Assembly (NCBI RefSeq): GCF_019656055.1
Contig: NZ_BPKY01000005.1
Location: forward strand, 1 to 64,000
Reading direction: 5' to 3'
Origin: Leuconostoc miyukkimchii
GTDB lineage: Bacteria > Bacillota > Bacilli > Lactobacillales > Lactobacillaceae
DNA: 64,000 nucleotides
Shown here piece after piece: positions 18,099 to 27,509 of the stretch. The number at the start of each line of letters is the position of its first letter. The first letter of the stretch is position 1. Both the position numbers and the translations under genes were made by a program. Below the pieces are notes generated by a model, which ran no database searches, was not told the origin of the DNA, and saw only the letters and a list, made by a program, of their open reading frames with translations.

Positions 18099-18677
18099 GT
18101 GTTTACATTGGAGGAATTTGTTATTATTAATCGGCTCATTAAAAAAAATGAAATAAAAGAGTTACAGATTTTATTACATGAAGCGTACAAGAATGACACA
18201 AAAGTGGGTATTAACTTTCAAGCGGCAAGTGTTTCACTACAACAGATTGATGAACATATAGAGAACACAGCAACATTTGTGACTGAAATAGACCATAATA
18301 TTGTGGCAACGGTTTCTGTCAGATTACCTTGGTCAGACAATCCAGGACCCTATCCTGTGCCTCACCTTGGTTGGATTGCTACACATAGCCAATTTTCAAA
18401 GCAAGGATATGCAACACAGCTGATTGATTGGGTTGAAAGGGAATACATTCAAAAACAATTAAAATCACCATTGGTAAGTTTGGGTACTGCAGTCGAGCAT
18501 CCTTGGCTAAAAAAATTTTATAATTCAATTGGTTATCAATCTGTTGAAGAGGTACAAAAAACTTCAGATCATTTGACGGTGTATATGGTAAAGCCTTTGA
18601 ATAAAAAATTTGACCATATGCAGTCTGAAAAATTGAAGAAATATTTAAATAGAAATAGCATAAAATTAAGTTATTAG
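18099..18677 (+). CDS. GNAT N-acetyltransferase (YxeL-like)
   Basis: GNAT protein that, by analogy with YxeL, would acetylate S-(2-succino)cysteine on its amino group. The acetyl-CoA motif is QFSKQGYATQLIDW, followed by LKKFYNSIGYQSVEE. The start is odd: no ATG exists near the family N-terminus. GTG 18099 (used here) has only GGGGA upstream; a perfect GGAGGA at 18110-18115 points to ATT at 18123, giving IINRLIKKNEIKELQ at the N-terminus, where family members normally begin. TTG 18084 is also in frame. About 185 residues. Confidence 0.82.
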   Translation: MFTLEEFVIINRLIKKNEIKELQILLHEAYKNDTKVGINFQAASVSLQQIDEHIENTATFVTEIDHNIVATVSVRLPWSDNPGPYPVPHLGWIATHSQFSKQGYATQLIDWVEREYIQKQLKSPLVSLGTAVEHPWLKKFYNSIGYQSVEEVQKTSDHLTVYMVKPLNKKFDHMQSEKLKKYLNRNSIKLSY

Positions 18678-18691
18678 TGAGTAGGTAAAAT

Positions 18692-19360
18692 ATGAATTTT
18701 GATTGGCATTACTTTGTAAACGCATTTCCAGAGCTTGTAAAATATATTCCAATGACGCTTTTGTTAGCAATCCTGTCGATGCTATTAGCAATTGTACTGG
18801 GCGGCATAATCACACTATTACATTTTTCACATTATAAGGTTATTCATTGGTTTGCCTCAATCTATGTATCTTTTTTCCGAGGAATGCCTGCTTTGGTGCA
18901 GTTATTTCTAATATATTATGGCTTGCCACAGATTTTCCCAATATTTAAAGGATTACCTGCTATTATTGCTACAATTATTGGGTTAGGGTTCAAACAATCT
19001 GCATACCTATCGGAAGTATTTAGGGCAGCGGTAAATTCTGTTGATAGAGGGCAAATAGAAGCTGGACAATCACTTAATATTAAAAGCTATAAAATTTTTC
19101 GATATGTGATTCTACCACAAGCATTCATTAATGCATTACCTGCTACAGGAAATACTTTTGTTGGCTTATTAAAAGAAACATCATTGGCTTTTACTTTGGG
19201 CATAACCGAAGTTTTTGCAGAAGGAAAGATGTTGGCAGGCGATTCATTTAAATATTTTGAAACATATTTAGCTGTTGGTCTCACATACTGGGCGTTAATT
19301 ATTCTTTATTCATGGGCACAGTCTGGGGTAGAGAAAGTACTTAACACGCCATATAGTTAG
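18692..19360 (+). CDS. Amino-acid ABC transporter permease (YxeN-like)
   Basis: 222-residue permease of the polar amino-acid family. FFRGMPALVQLFLIYYGLP precedes the EAA loop EAGQSLNIKSYKIFRYVILPQA. It starts 14 bases after the acetyltransferase and is followed 14 bases later by the ATPase gene. Gene order permease, ATPase, binding protein differs from cluster A (binding protein, permease, ATPase), so the two transporters were not simply copied together. Confidence 0.9.
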   Translation: MNFDWHYFVNAFPELVKYIPMTLLLAILSMLLAIVLGGIITLLHFSHYKVIHWFASIYVSFFRGMPALVQLFLIYYGLPQIFPIFKGLPAIIATIIGLGFKQSAYLSEVFRAAVNSVDRGQIEAGQSLNIKSYKIFRYVILPQAFINALPATGNTFVGLLKETSLAFTLGITEVFAEGKMLAGDSFKYFETYLAVGLTYWALIILYSWAQSGVEKVLNTPYS

Positions 19361-19374
19361 AAAGGATAGAGATT

Positions 19375-20127
19375 ATGTCTTTGATTGAGGTAAAAGATTT
19401 ATCTGTAGAGATTAAACAAAAGAAAATATTGCAGGAAATTAATTTTTCAGTTGAGAAAGGCGAAGTGACGGTTTTGGTTGGACCAAGTGGTTCAGGAAAA
19501 ACAACGCTCTTGCGTACACTAAATTTGTTACAAAAACCCTCTCAAGGTATTATAAAAATTGGTGAAACTTCTGTTGATGTTAGCAAAATCAATAAAAAAT
19601 CAACTAGATCTCTGCGATCGGAATCAACAATGGTATTTCAACAGTTTAATTTATTTAAAAATATGACTGTTATTGAGAATGTGATGGCGCCACTGTTGTT
19701 AAACAAATTAGCTAAATGGGATGAAGCTCATGATATTGCTAAGTCAGTTTTATTGGAAGTGGGATTGGCAGAGTTTCAAGATAAGTATCCAAGCTCACTT
19801 TCCGGTGGGCAACAGCAGCGCGTTTCTATAGCTCGAGCAATCGCAGTAAAACCGTCAGTTGTTTTGTTAGATGAACCAACTTCAGCATTGGATCCCGAGT
19901 TGGTGGGCAGTGTTTTAAAAACAATACTGGCATTGGCTAAGCAGCATATAACTATGGTTATTGTGACACATGAAATGGAGTTTGCCCGATTGATTGGGAA
20001 TCAAATTATTTTCTTGGAAAATGGGAAAATTGTTCATAAGGGTTCACCTGACAAAATTTTGTCAAGTGATGGTCCCAAAAGAGTTAGTGATTTTATGAAC
20101 TCTGTTTCAACAAATAATTATTTATAA
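19375..20127 (+). CDS. Amino-acid ABC transporter ATPase (YxeO-like)
   Basis: 250-residue ATPase of the same importer. Walker A GPSGSGKTT (about residue 34), Q-loop VFQQFNLF, signature LSGGQQQR, Walker B VVLLDEPTSALD, H-loop VTHE. AGAAAGGATAGAG before the ATG. Confidence 0.92.
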   Translation: MSLIEVKDLSVEIKQKKILQEINFSVEKGEVTVLVGPSGSGKTTLLRTLNLLQKPSQGIIKIGETSVDVSKINKKSTRSLRSESTMVFQQFNLFKNMTVIENVMAPLLLNKLAKWDEAHDIAKSVLLEVGLAEFQDKYPSSLSGGQQQRVSIARAIAVKPSVVLLDEPTSALDPELVGSVLKTILALAKQHITMVIVTHEMEFARLIGNQIIFLENGKIVHKGSPDKILSSDGPKRVSDFMNSVSTNNYL

Positions 20128-20160
20128 GATGCATGGAATAAAACGAAAAGAGAAGAGAAT

Positions 20161-20982
20161 ATGAAAAAAAAGAACCCAATAATTAGTTTAATCGTTGTCG
20201 TAGCCTTAGTTGTTATAGCTATTATTAGTACTTTAGTTTACCAAAATAACAACCACAAGAGCAAAGCACAGGCACAAGCCAATGCTAAACAAAAAGTACT
20301 TAAAATTGGCGCTACTGGAACAAGCTTTCCAACAGCATACAAATCCAAAGGAAAACTAATTGGTTTTGATGTTGACGTCATTAATGCTGCAGCTAAAAAA
20401 GCAGGATATAAAGTACAGTGGGTCACCGGTGAATTTGATGGTTTATTAGGTCAATTAGATAATAACAAGATTGATACTGTAGCCAACGACGTTGCCATTA
20501 CACCAGAAAGAAAAGTTAAATATAATTTTAGTGATATCTACAATAAAGAAGAAACAACAGTAGCCGTTAATAAAGATTCTAACTATAATACATTAAATGA
20601 TTTAGCAGGTAAGACAATTGCTGGAGCATCTGCTTCAAATAATACTAAAAATCTTCAGAATTATAATAGTAAAATTAAATTGAAGTTGTATGATGCTCGT
20701 GACATCACTTTCCAAGCATTATTAGCGGGACATGTTGATGGTGTTGTTAATACACGTAATAATTTGCAAGCTTTAATTAAAGCTCAAAATTATCCTTGGA
20801 AGGTTGTCAAGGGAAGTGCAGCAACTGTGGATATAGCCTTGCCTTTCCGTAAGGACGATAGTGAAAGCACAAAAATATTAAAGAAGATTAATCCTGCAAT
20901 TAAGGAACTCAAAAAAGATGGTACATTGAAAACATTATCTGAAAAATATTTTGGTTATGATGCAACTACTGGTTTAAAGTAA
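20161..20982 (+). CDS. Amino-acid ABC transporter binding protein (YxeM-like)
   Basis: 273-residue family-3 binding protein. Hydrophobic anchor at residues 6-27; no lipobox and no cysteine at all. Typical motifs: LKIGATGTSFPTAYKSKGKL, GFDVDVINAAAKKAGYK, GLLGQLDNNKIDTVANDVAITPER. By position it serves the permease and ATPase just upstream. In the yxe model this system imports S-(2-succino)cysteine or its N-acetyl form. Confidence 0.9.
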   Translation: MKKKNPIISLIVVVALVVIAIISTLVYQNNNHKSKAQAQANAKQKVLKIGATGTSFPTAYKSKGKLIGFDVDVINAAAKKAGYKVQWVTGEFDGLLGQLDNNKIDTVANDVAITPERKVKYNFSDIYNKEETTVAVNKDSNYNTLNDLAGKTIAGASASNNTKNLQNYNSKIKLKLYDARDITFQALLAGHVDGVVNTRNNLQALIKAQNYPWKVVKGSAATVDIALPFRKDDSESTKILKKINPAIKELKKDGTLKTLSEKYFGYDATTGLK

Positions 20983-21002
20983 AAGGAGAATGAGGCAATC
21001 AA

Positions 21003-22169
21003 ATGACAATTGATAACAAAATTTTAGAAGATAAATTGGCCCAAATACGTCATCAGTTGCATCAACATCCGGAATTATCTAGCCAAGAACATCAAACTAC
21101 TTTGTTTTTAAATAGCTACTTGGAAACACTAGGTTATCGTATTGTAACACCTCAAACATTATTGACTGGTGTCATTGCTGAGATAGGTCCTAGTGATTCG
21201 AAGATAATTATTGGACTAAGATCAGATATTGATGCTTTACCAATCACTGAAAAAACTGGGCTCACATATGCATCAGTTAATGAAGGCGTTATGCATGCTT
21301 GTGGCCATGATTTTCATATGGCTTCATTGCTGGGGGCAGCAGAATTGTTAGCTGAACATGCCAATAAATTAACTGGTAGGATTCGATTAATTTTTCAACC
21401 AGCAGAAGAAACCCACGTTGGTGCCCAGGCTGTGGTAGAAGCTGGTGGAATTGAAAACCTGAATGCGATTATTGGATTTCATAATAAACCAGATTTAAAA
21501 GTTAACGAAATTGGTATTTTGACTGGCGGATTAATGGCGGCTGTTGATCAATTTAAAGTTTCTTTTCGTGGTCAAGGCACCCATGCTGCCATGCCACAGT
21601 TAGGAAATGATCCCATCGTTGCTTTAACCAATACTGTCAATACATTACAAACTATCGTTAGTCGTAGAACAGATCCACAAAGTCCAGTTGTTGTTTCTGT
21701 TACCCATATTGATGGTGGTAGTACATGGAATGTGTTACCAGAAACTGCTTGGTTTGAGGGCACGGTACGTAGTTTTGATCAGAGTAGTCGTCAACTAGCG
21801 AGAAAGCAGTTCTATCAAATTGTTAACGGACAAGCTGAGACATTCGGTTTGTCAGTTGATATTTCTTGGATTGAAGGTCCAGATGTTGTTGATAATGACA
21901 TCGTGCTGACGCCCATTGTTATGGAAGAAACTAAAAAACATGCAAAATTAATAACACCAAAACCTTCTAATGCGGGTGAGGATTTTGCATACTTTAGTCA
22001 AAAAATACCAAGTGTTTTTGCATTTATTGGTAGTTCTGGAACAACAGATTGGCATCATGATGATTTAATTGTTGATGATCGTGGCTTGTTGCCAGCTGCG
22101 AAATGGTATTTTTACACAGCTAATCGTTTACTAGAATACTTTGGTGGAAAAACACTTAATGATAGATAG
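21003..22169 (+). CDS. M20D amidohydrolase (YxeP-like N-acetylcysteine deacetylase)
   Basis: 388-residue zinc hydrolase. In B. subtilis YxeP turns N-acetylcysteine into cysteine, the last step of 2SC breakdown; the same job is inferred here. Motifs: GLRSDIDALPITE, MHACGHDFHMASLLGAA, FQPAEETHVGA, GTHAAMPQLGNDPI, and a late AGEDFAYFSQKIP. AAAGGAGAATGAGG precedes the start. It is a paralogue of the cluster A deacylase. Confidence 0.9.
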   Translation: MTIDNKILEDKLAQIRHQLHQHPELSSQEHQTTLFLNSYLETLGYRIVTPQTLLTGVIAEIGPSDSKIIIGLRSDIDALPITEKTGLTYASVNEGVMHACGHDFHMASLLGAAELLAEHANKLTGRIRLIFQPAEETHVGAQAVVEAGGIENLNAIIGFHNKPDLKVNEIGILTGGLMAAVDQFKVSFRGQGTHAAMPQLGNDPIVALTNTVNTLQTIVSRRTDPQSPVVVSVTHIDGGSTWNVLPETAWFEGTVRSFDQSSRQLARKQFYQIVNGQAETFGLSVDISWIEGPDVVDNDIVLTPIVMEETKKHAKLITPKPSNAGEDFAYFSQKIPSVFAFIGSSGTTDWHHDDLIVDDRGLLPAAKWYFYTANRLLEYFGGKTLNDR

Positions 22170-22184
22170 GAGTAATTTTAAAAA

Positions 22185-22502
22185 ATGGTGGTAAAAGCAA
22201 TTACTGATGAACAGTATCAGGAAAAAGTAGGAAATGGTGTATCCATAGTTGATTTTTGGGCTACTTGGTGTGGACCATGTCGTATGCAGTCGCCAGTGTT
22301 GGAAACCATATCTGAAGATAAAAATAATATTAATTTTTTTAAAGTTGATGTGGATACTAATCCAGAAACAGCTGCTTCACTTCGTATTCGGGCTATACCC
22401 ACTTTAGTTGTACACAAAGATGGGAAAATAGTTGAGCGATTAACCGGCTTTCATAGTAAAGAACAACTGTTAGAAATTTTAAATGGATATACTGAAGGAT
22501 AA
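22185..22502 (+). CDS. Thioredoxin
   Basis: 105-residue thioredoxin with the active site WATWCGPCRMQSP (CGPC at about residues 29-32) and cis-proline IPTLVVHKDGK. It starts 16 bases after the deacetylase gene, with AGGAG before the ATG. Being inside a sulfur-salvage operon rather than with housekeeping redox genes, it may keep the released N-acetylcysteine or cysteine reduced. The remnant at 8225-8323 shows that a second copy once lay downstream of T-box 1. Confidence 0.93.
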   Translation: MVVKAITDEQYQEKVGNGVSIVDFWATWCGPCRMQSPVLETISEDKNNINFFKVDVDTNPETAASLRIRAIPTLVVHKDGKIVERLTGFHSKEQLLEILNGYTEG

Positions 22503-22641
22503 TTTGTAATTTGGTGTAGTGCACGCGTAATTATTAATGTGTGGTCTAGTTCTAGTTAAATGGCTTTGATAAAAATAGGATTCATGGAATCGTTTAATTT
22601 AAAGAAAATTTTAAATAACAATATAGAGAGTAGGCAGATCA

Positions 22642-23994
22642 TTGACAGATGTATTAGATTCAATATTGCTGCAAGGTAACTTTAGCACTCCTGCTGTTCG
22701 TGCTATTTGGAGTGATGAAAATAAAATAAAAAAACAGCTTAAAGTGGAGGCGTCACTTTCTAAAATTGAAGGTCAACTAGACGTGATTCCACAAAAATCA
22801 GCCGATAAAATTGTTTCGATTGCTAGTATTGAAAATTTTAATATCAAAGACTTGGCAAAAGAGGCGCAAGAAAAGCGTCATTCATTAATTGCTCTTGTTC
22901 ACCGCTTACAAACCTTAGCTGGTGATGAGGATGGTGAGTATGTTCATTTTGGTGTAACAACACAAGACATTGTGGACACTGGAACAGTTTTGCAAGTGAA
23001 AGAAGCATATGATGTTTTGCTTAAAGATAGTAAAAATTTGATTGCCATATTAAAGGTGCAAACAAATCGTTATCGTGATACTATCCATATTGGAAGAACC
23101 CATGGTATTCAAGCTATTCCAACTACTTTTGGTTTTAAATTAGCGGTTTGGTTAGATGAACTAGTTCGTGATCACAAACGATTGGTTGAGTTAAAGAGTC
23201 GAAACATTTTTGTTGGCAATATCAATGGTGCAATAGGAACATATGCCGGGTTTGGGGCGAAGGGACCAGAAATTGAACAAAAAGTTCTTGAAGACTTAGA
23301 GTTAGATGTTCCGACCATTTCGTGGCAAGCCTCTCGTGATCGACTTGCCGAATTTGCAACGGTTATTGGTATCTATTCGGGAACACTTGGCAAGATTGGT
23401 CATGAATTATTTAATCTTATGAGAACTGAAATTAATGAAATTCAGGAGCCTTTTAAAAAAGGTGAGGTTGGTTCTTCAACGATGCCACAGAAACGGAACC
23501 CAGCATTGATTGAAAGTTTGGCCGCACTTACTCAACCAATACTTAAAGATGTTGGCCTCATGTTGGAAACAATGGAAATTGATTCAGAACGCGACTCCAT
23601 GCATTGGCGTAACGAGTGGATTGTTTTGCCAGAAATTACCAACTATTTGGATACACAGTTAACTTTGGCTGCAACTATTATCAAAGACCTTCAGGTTAAT
23701 GAAAGTCAGATGCTACGTAACGTTAATTTGCAAAATGGTCTTCCCTTTGCTGAACATATCATGTTCAACGTAGGAGTGGTTATTGGAAAACAATCTGCGC
23801 ACGAACTTGTTTATAAAAGCGCAATGAAAGCAATTGAGCAACATGAGAATTTCTTGGACATTTTATATGAACAACCCGAAATCAAAAAGGAATTTACGCG
23901 CGATGAATTAAGGAGTTGGACCGATCCCACGAAAGTTTTAGGTAGTATTTCAGTAAAAATTGATGATGTATTAAATAAAGCAAATGAGCTTTGA
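22642..23994 (+). CDS. Fumarase/aspartase-superfamily lyase, probable S-(2-succino) lyase
   Basis: 450-residue lyase that by context splits N-acetyl-S-(2-succino)cysteine into fumarate and N-acetylcysteine. Superfamily signature GSSTMPQKRNP (about residue 279), HFGVTTQDIVDTGT and GRTHGIQAIPTTFGFKL as the other two active-site blocks. The pattern resembles adenylosuccinate lyase and carboxymuconate cycloisomerase, but there is no purine or aromatic gene nearby. TTG 22642 is the start; AGTAGG lies seven bases upstream. It follows the thioredoxin gene after 139 bases with no terminator visible. Published work shows a 2SL enzyme of this superfamily replacing YxeK in some yxe clusters of other bacteria; assignment here rests on the neighbours. 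Confidence 0.82.
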   Translation: MTDVLDSILLQGNFSTPAVRAIWSDENKIKKQLKVEASLSKIEGQLDVIPQKSADKIVSIASIENFNIKDLAKEAQEKRHSLIALVHRLQTLAGDEDGEYVHFGVTTQDIVDTGTVLQVKEAYDVLLKDSKNLIAILKVQTNRYRDTIHIGRTHGIQAIPTTFGFKLAVWLDELVRDHKRLVELKSRNIFVGNINGAIGTYAGFGAKGPEIEQKVLEDLELDVPTISWQASRDRLAEFATVIGIYSGTLGKIGHELFNLMRTEINEIQEPFKKGEVGSSTMPQKRNPALIESLAALTQPILKDVGLMLETMEIDSERDSMHWRNEWIVLPEITNYLDTQLTLAATIIKDLQVNESQMLRNVNLQNGLPFAEHIMFNVGVVIGKQSAHELVYKSAMKAIEQHENFLDILYEQPEIKKEFTRDELRSWTDPTKVLGSISVKIDDVLNKANEL

Positions 23995-24098
23995 ATTGTT
24001 GGTTTATAAGTGCAGACAAATCTGTTTAATATGAATAATAGTTAATCAGTTATTTGGCAACAATTAGTCAAAAATACTAATGAAATTTTATTTATCAT

Positions 24099-24139
24099 AG
24101 GTCTCTTCTATTATTTCTAAATATAGAAGGGGCTTTTTA
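24099..24139 (+). terminator. Terminator of cluster B
   Basis: AGGTCTCTTCTAT (24099-24111) pairs, with G-U pairs, to ATAGAAGGGGCT (24123-24134), followed by TTTTT. The rest of the gap 23995-24387 is AT-rich with no supported gene or clear promoter. Confidence 0.75.
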
Positions 24140-24387
24140 TTGAAAAAAATAGAATAGGTTTGAAGCGCTATCGTTGTTTGAATTAAAATTAATTCTAGTT
24201 CAAATCTACTAAATTGATTACAGATAAAAAATGTAATGCTTGAACGGAACTGAAAAACAATTGAATCTGATTTTTTAAAATTCTGTTGTTGCGTACTAAA
24301 TTTAGATATCAGATAGCATGTTGTGTACAATGATATATGTAATTTATAACATGAACTATTCAATCTTACTTATTAGGAGGTTTTAAT

Positions 24388-25020
24388 ATGGTAAAAATTT
24401 TACTTTCTTCACGAGCATTTATAAACAAGTTAATCACTGAAAATTTTATAAATCTGTTAGGAGAGGTTAATTACAATCAAGACCTGATTGTAATTATTGT
24501 AAATTCTGTCACAGAAGGTAAAACTCACCCCAAGATGATTGAATTACAGAAATTTGTCAACAAAATGGGATTTAAAAAGGTTGTTTTGTTTGATGTTTCA
24601 GAAGATGATCAGGCAATTCTGTTTTCGGCTAAAGCGATCATTTTAAATGGAGGTTATCAATTTATATTGTTAGATAATTTAATCAAATATGGGTATTTGA
24701 AAATTTTGAGAAATTTAGTTTATCAAGGGAAGCCGTTTTATGGCATTAGTGCAGGTGCTATTGTCTTAGGGCCTGATTTGAGCTTATATGCAAACTTATA
24801 TCCTGAAGATGATTTAAATAAAGACTCAAGAACTACGGCAATTGGTGCTACTAGTATTCGAGTATATCCACACTACGACAAACATTCGAAGATTAACGAT
24901 CAATTAGAAAAGAATATAAAAAACTTTGAATTAAGGACGAATACAATTATTAGTAGATTAGACAATGAACAAGGAATTTTTGTTATGAATGATCAAATCA
25001 AACTAATATCTCCTTACTAA
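24388..25020 (+). CDS. Peptidase S51 family protein (dipeptidase E-like)
   Basis: 210-residue serine hydrolase of the S51 family (dipeptidase E, cyanophycinase). The nucleophile is the Ser of YGISAGAIVLGPD (about residue 122), preceded by LNGGYQFILLDNL, and a later YPHYDKH supplies the usual His. Dipeptidase E cleaves Asp-Xaa dipeptides; the substrate here is unproven. A strong AGGAGG precedes ATG 24388. It stands alone after the cluster B terminator. Confidence 0.8.
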   Translation: MVKILLSSRAFINKLITENFINLLGEVNYNQDLIVIIVNSVTEGKTHPKMIELQKFVNKMGFKKVVLFDVSEDDQAILFSAKAIILNGGYQFILLDNLIKYGYLKILRNLVYQGKPFYGISAGAIVLGPDLSLYANLYPEDDLNKDSRTTAIGATSIRVYPHYDKHSKINDQLEKNIKNFELRTNTIISRLDNEQGIFVMNDQIKLISPY

Positions 25021-25163
25021 ATAAAATATTGACAGGGAACACACATGAGTAATTTTGAGGTTACCTATAAACCGTGCCACATTAAAATATTTAATTAACT
25101 TAACAAGTAGCTAACAATACTATGGAAGACAATAGATACCAAAAGGTGTCAAAATGCCTATGA

Positions 25164-26429
25164 TTATCCTGTTTTGTCAACTGCTTCAATGTCTTGTTTG
25201 TACGTCATAACGGTGTAGACGCCAATAAGTATAGCAAATAAGCTCATGAGTAACCAGGCGATGTTTGGTGAATAAAAATTAGCAGCACCAAGAAAAAGAG
25301 ATTGTCCGATAGGGGTTGTAGACATGGCGCCTGTATTGATTAGTCCAGATACACCGGCTAAACGTTTACGATCAATGCGTTTCATTAAAATTGCACCGAA
25401 ACGCGGGTTTATTTTAGCTTCAATATAAGAAAATATGAAAATAATGCCTAGCCATAATATAGTGTTCGGGTAGAATATGGGAACGGCAGCGATGAGAACA
25501 ATACCGATACTGGCGTAACCAACGAGTTGTTTTGTAGTGATGTTTTTCAAAAAATCATTGGTAATCAAGGATCCAAGTAATAATCCAACAGAACTAACGG
25601 CGCCAAACATGGCGACCGTGGTACCAAAATTACCAATGATCAGTGTTTGGTTACGCAACAATGTTAGGTTTAACACACCGTTGAAAGAAGTACCAATGAA
25701 ATTAATAGCAGTTGCGAGTAACAACATTTGGAAAAAAAGACGATCTTTGTAGACGTACACAAAAGTTGATTTTAAATCCGAAAGCAGTGATGTTGATATA
25801 TCAGCGTGAGTTGTGGCTTCTATATGCTGCTCGGCGGCTTTAAAATGGCGATGGTTAAGAAACATAATTAACCACGCGGCAATAAACATCAAGGCATTGA
25901 TTAAGCTGAACACTGCGTAATCTTGTTTTAACAATCCGAGTAAAGCAACACCGGCAAAACCACCAATCAAACTCACGGTAATGCTAATTGCTTGTTCTAG
26001 GCTCATTGCATCTTGCATATCGTTATCAGTTAAAATATAACGCGACACTGGTTTCATCAGTAAGTTACTATATGATCCAATGACATCAGCGATAAATACT
26101 AGTAGAAGTAGCACTAAAAAACTGATAAATTGGTTAGCAAACAGGATCATAATGATGGTAATTATGAAAAAAACGCTAGCTTGTGACAATCGCGCAACTG
26201 TCCATGCACGAAGATGATTTTTAGTTTTATCAGCTAAATTTCCAGCGATGACAGATAATAATGCAGGCAACATTTCTGTGAATGCAACTAAGGTTACGGC
26301 CAGTGTCTTATTTGGTAAACTGGCAGCGTAAACAAGAAAAACAATATTAAAAAAACTACTGCCAATGTTATTAATGAATTGTGAAATAATCATGATACGA
26401 AACGCAATATTTGTTTTAGCAACATGCAT
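25164..26429 (-). CDS. MFS transporter
   Basis: Major facilitator protein of 421 residues with about twelve membrane segments and the loop GNLADKTKNHLRAW between helices 2 and 3. The start MHVAKTNIAFRI (ATG at 26429) is chosen because AAAGGAGTCACCC precedes it on the minus strand; a 33-residue longer frame lacks a site. It resembles multidrug-type exporters. It is divergent from the Rgg-type regulator at 26552 and may be its target. Confidence 0.85.
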   Translation of the reverse strand: MHVAKTNIAFRIMIISQFINNIGSSFFNIVFLVYAASLPNKTLAVTLVAFTEMLPALLSVIAGNLADKTKNHLRAWTVARLSQASVFFIITIIMILFANQFISFLVLLLLVFIADVIGSYSNLLMKPVSRYILTDNDMQDAMSLEQAISITVSLIGGFAGVALLGLLKQDYAVFSLINALMFIAAWLIMFLNHRHFKAAEQHIEATTHADISTSLLSDLKSTFVYVYKDRLFFQMLLLATAINFIGTSFNGVLNLTLLRNQTLIIGNFGTTVAMFGAVSSVGLLLGSLITNDFLKNITTKQLVGYASIGIVLIAAVPIFYPNTILWLGIIFIFSYIEAKINPRFGAILMKRIDRKRLAGVSGLINTGAMSTTPIGQSLFLGAANFYSPNIAWLLMSLFAILIGVYTVMTYKQDIEAVDKTG

Positions 26430-26489
26430 ATAGGGTGACTCCTTTGATTTGAATAAATTAAGCATACACGGTAAAATTATTGAAATAAC

Positions 26490-26513
26490 AAAAAGAGAAT
26501 ATACTCTCTTTTT
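26490..26513. promoter_or_regulatory. Palindrome between MFS and Rgg genes
   Basis: Perfect inverted repeat AAAAAGAGA, six-base centre ATATAC, TCTCTTTTT, in the 122-bp space between the divergent genes. It could be a regulator operator; with its T-run it could also be a weak terminator hairpin. Confidence 0.5.
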
Positions 26514-26551
26514 ACTGCCAGTTAGCATATATTTTTCGTAATGAGGTTACA

Positions 26552-27505
26552 ATGATAGATTATGGTGCAACGTTTAAGCGGTTACGCGAAGACAAGGGAT
26601 TAAAAATTGTAGATTTAGAACAGGTTAATATTTCACGTTCCTTAATTGGTAAATTTGAAAAAGGACAAACACGTATGTCGGCTGATCGCTTAGATAAATT
26701 ATTAGCGGACATGGGTGTTAGTCATGATGAATTTCTATTTCTCGGTGGTGAAACGAATAATAATTATATTTATACTACGCTACAAAATATTGGCACACAG
26801 ACTGGTAAAGCTAAGGAAATTCAGCATCTTGAAAAAGTGATAAGTCAATCAACTTTTGATTTAAGACATGGTCGAGGTGGTATCAATGCGCGTTTTATGC
26901 GTGAGTTTGGTCTAATGGTGAAGGCTGGGTTCGATCATAAGAATGATTTTGACGAGTTATATCAATCTGATCAGGTACAAAAGCATGTCAAACCTGCAGT
27001 TAATTTTTTAAAAGCAACTGAGACATGGGGACGTATGGAGTTAGACCTATTTATGTTATTTTATATTGGCATGGGTCCAGATGATTTACTTGTTTTAGGC
27101 CGGTTAGCGACTCAAAAGGCTGGTCTTTATTCGCAATTACGTACGGAAAAGAAACGATTACTGGATATTATTTATACTGCTTTTAATGGGTTATTGTATA
27201 TTGATTTAAATGGTGCAACTGAAATGCTGTTACAGGAAGAAAAAATATTAAGCAGTATGAATGAATCACTAATTGATTTGACTAGTGAACGTATTCGTCT
27301 ACGTGCAGGAAAAGGTTTATTAAAAATCATGAGCGGAGATACTTCTAATGGGATTAAAGCGGTGATGTCCGTAGTTGAAATTTATGAATTAGTTGGATTA
27401 TTGGATAATGCAGCTGATCTTAAAAATATAGCAGAGCGTACGCAACAAGCAATTATTACAGGAAAAACTAACGAAATACCACATATGTACTCATTGTTGA
27501 TTTAA
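26552..27505 (+). CDS. Rgg/GadR/MutR-type transcriptional regulator
   Basis: 317-residue regulator with an N-terminal XRE helix-turn-helix (TFKRLREDKGLKIVDLEQ, then SLIGKFEKGQTRMSADRLDKLL, residues 7-50) and a long helical C-terminal region like that of Rgg proteins, which sense short peptides. TAATGAGGTTAC before the ATG. No short hydrophobic pheromone gene was found beside it. The divergent MFS gene and the palindrome in between are the likely targets. Confidence 0.75.
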   Translation: MIDYGATFKRLREDKGLKIVDLEQVNISRSLIGKFEKGQTRMSADRLDKLLADMGVSHDEFLFLGGETNNNYIYTTLQNIGTQTGKAKEIQHLEKVISQSTFDLRHGRGGINARFMREFGLMVKAGFDHKNDFDELYQSDQVQKHVKPAVNFLKATETWGRMELDLFMLFYIGMGPDDLLVLGRLATQKAGLYSQLRTEKKRLLDIIYTAFNGLLYIDLNGATEMLLQEEKILSSMNESLIDLTSERIRLRAGKGLLKIMSGDTSNGIKAVMSVVEIYELVGLLDNAADLKNIAERTQQAIITGKTNEIPHMYSLLI

Positions 27506-27509
27506 AGTA

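Noticed and set aside
22642-23994. Housekeeping adenylosuccinate lyase PurB
   Set aside because: No purine gene is adjacent and the context is a complete yxe-like operon; final proof needs a tree.
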